This document shows, piece by piece, positions 5,323 through 5,431 of a DNA stretch of 5,431 nucleotides. The position numbers were made by a program, and so were the translations under genes. The DNA comes from Chloroflexota bacterium (lineage in GTDB: Bacteria > Chloroflexota > Dehalococcoidia > GIF9 > UBA5629). Below the pieces are notes generated by a model, which was not told the origin of the DNA, did no database searches, and was given only the letters and a program-made list of their open reading frames with translations. Position 1 is the first letter of the stretch; every line of letters begins with the position of its first letter. The stretch is taken from contig JAPLHL010000232.1 of assembly GCA_026389655.1 (NCBI GenBank), positions 1-5,431 on the forward strand. The letters are read 5' to 3'.

Positions 5323-5431
5323 ATGAAACCGTGCAGCCCCGCTATCGGCGTCGATATCGTTGAAATCCACCGTATCAAACAGGCGGTATTACGCTGGGAA
5401 GATGCTTTTTTAAAGCGGGTATACTCGGATT
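5323..5431 (+). CDS. acpS: Holo-[acyl-carrier-protein] synthase, N-terminal part (cut by window end)
   Basis: Transfers the 4'-phosphopantetheine arm from CoA to the serine of apo-ACP. Only the first 36 residues are in the window, but they carry the family signature: AIGVDIVEIHRIKQAV, with Asp11 matching the Mg-binding Asp of AcpS, followed by FLKRVYSD (29-36), the usual continuation before the metal-binding Glu region, which lies beyond the window. The ATG comes 6 bp after the fabF stop; there is only a weak AAGG in front, so translation probably depends on ribosomes finishing fabF. In AcpS-type enzymes this N-terminus is nearly at the protein start, so little or nothing is missing upstream. 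Having the ACP, its modifying enzyme and FabF in one operon supports a housekeeping FAS-II role. Confidence 0.88.
   Translation, partial: MKPCSPAIGVDIVEIHRIKQAVLRWEDAFLKRVYSD

Noticed and set aside
1..5431. CRISPR array, defence island, phage or transposase genes
   Set aside because: No regularly spaced repeats with spacers, no recombinase, nuclease or phage proteins; all long frames are accounted for by signalling and lipid genes.

Overview
The window looks like a piece of a bacterial chromosome carrying part of a type II fatty-acid synthesis locus. The PccB/AccD5-style carboxyltransferase, the AcpM-like acyl carrier protein and the palindromic repeats at the left edge fit a Chloroflexota genome, perhaps of the Dehalococcoidia. 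That placement is an impression from protein style, not a measurement, and Actinobacteria-like or other lineages are not excluded.

Layout. Positions 1-189 hold no gene. They contain a GC-rich hairpin (17-38), a truncated repeat copy (48-59) and a 97-bp palindromic dispersed repeat (76-172). Positions 190-1975 are a leftward two-component operon: a NarL/LuxR-family response regulator (1304-1975), then a four-TM HisKA_3 sensor kinase (190-1281). Positions 1976-2196 form a divergent control region with a short palindrome, a 15-bp direct repeat spaced 40 bp, a possible rightward promoter and a strong ribosome binding site. Positions 2197-5431 are a rightward operon: acyl-CoA carboxylase carboxyltransferase (2197-3774), acyl carrier protein (3834-4082), beta-ketoacyl-ACP synthase II (4075-5316) and holo-ACP synthase (from 5323, cut by the window end).

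How the genes work together. The carboxyltransferase would supply malonyl-CoA; a valine at the position that sets acyl-CoA choice in this family favours acetyl-CoA over propionyl-CoA. AcpS puts the phosphopantetheine arm on the ACP, and FabF condenses malonyl-ACP with acyl-ACP. The kinase has no recognisable extracytoplasmic sensor domain, only four membrane helices, and resembles DesK/LiaS-type membrane sensors. Its divergent placement next to lipid genes makes membrane-state control of fatty-acid synthesis a reasonable hypothesis, but nothing in the sequence proves it.

I found no defence system, CRISPR array, transposase or clearly new gene system. The points worth a second look are the control region, the carboxyltransferase substrate-site residues and the repeat structure at the left edge.
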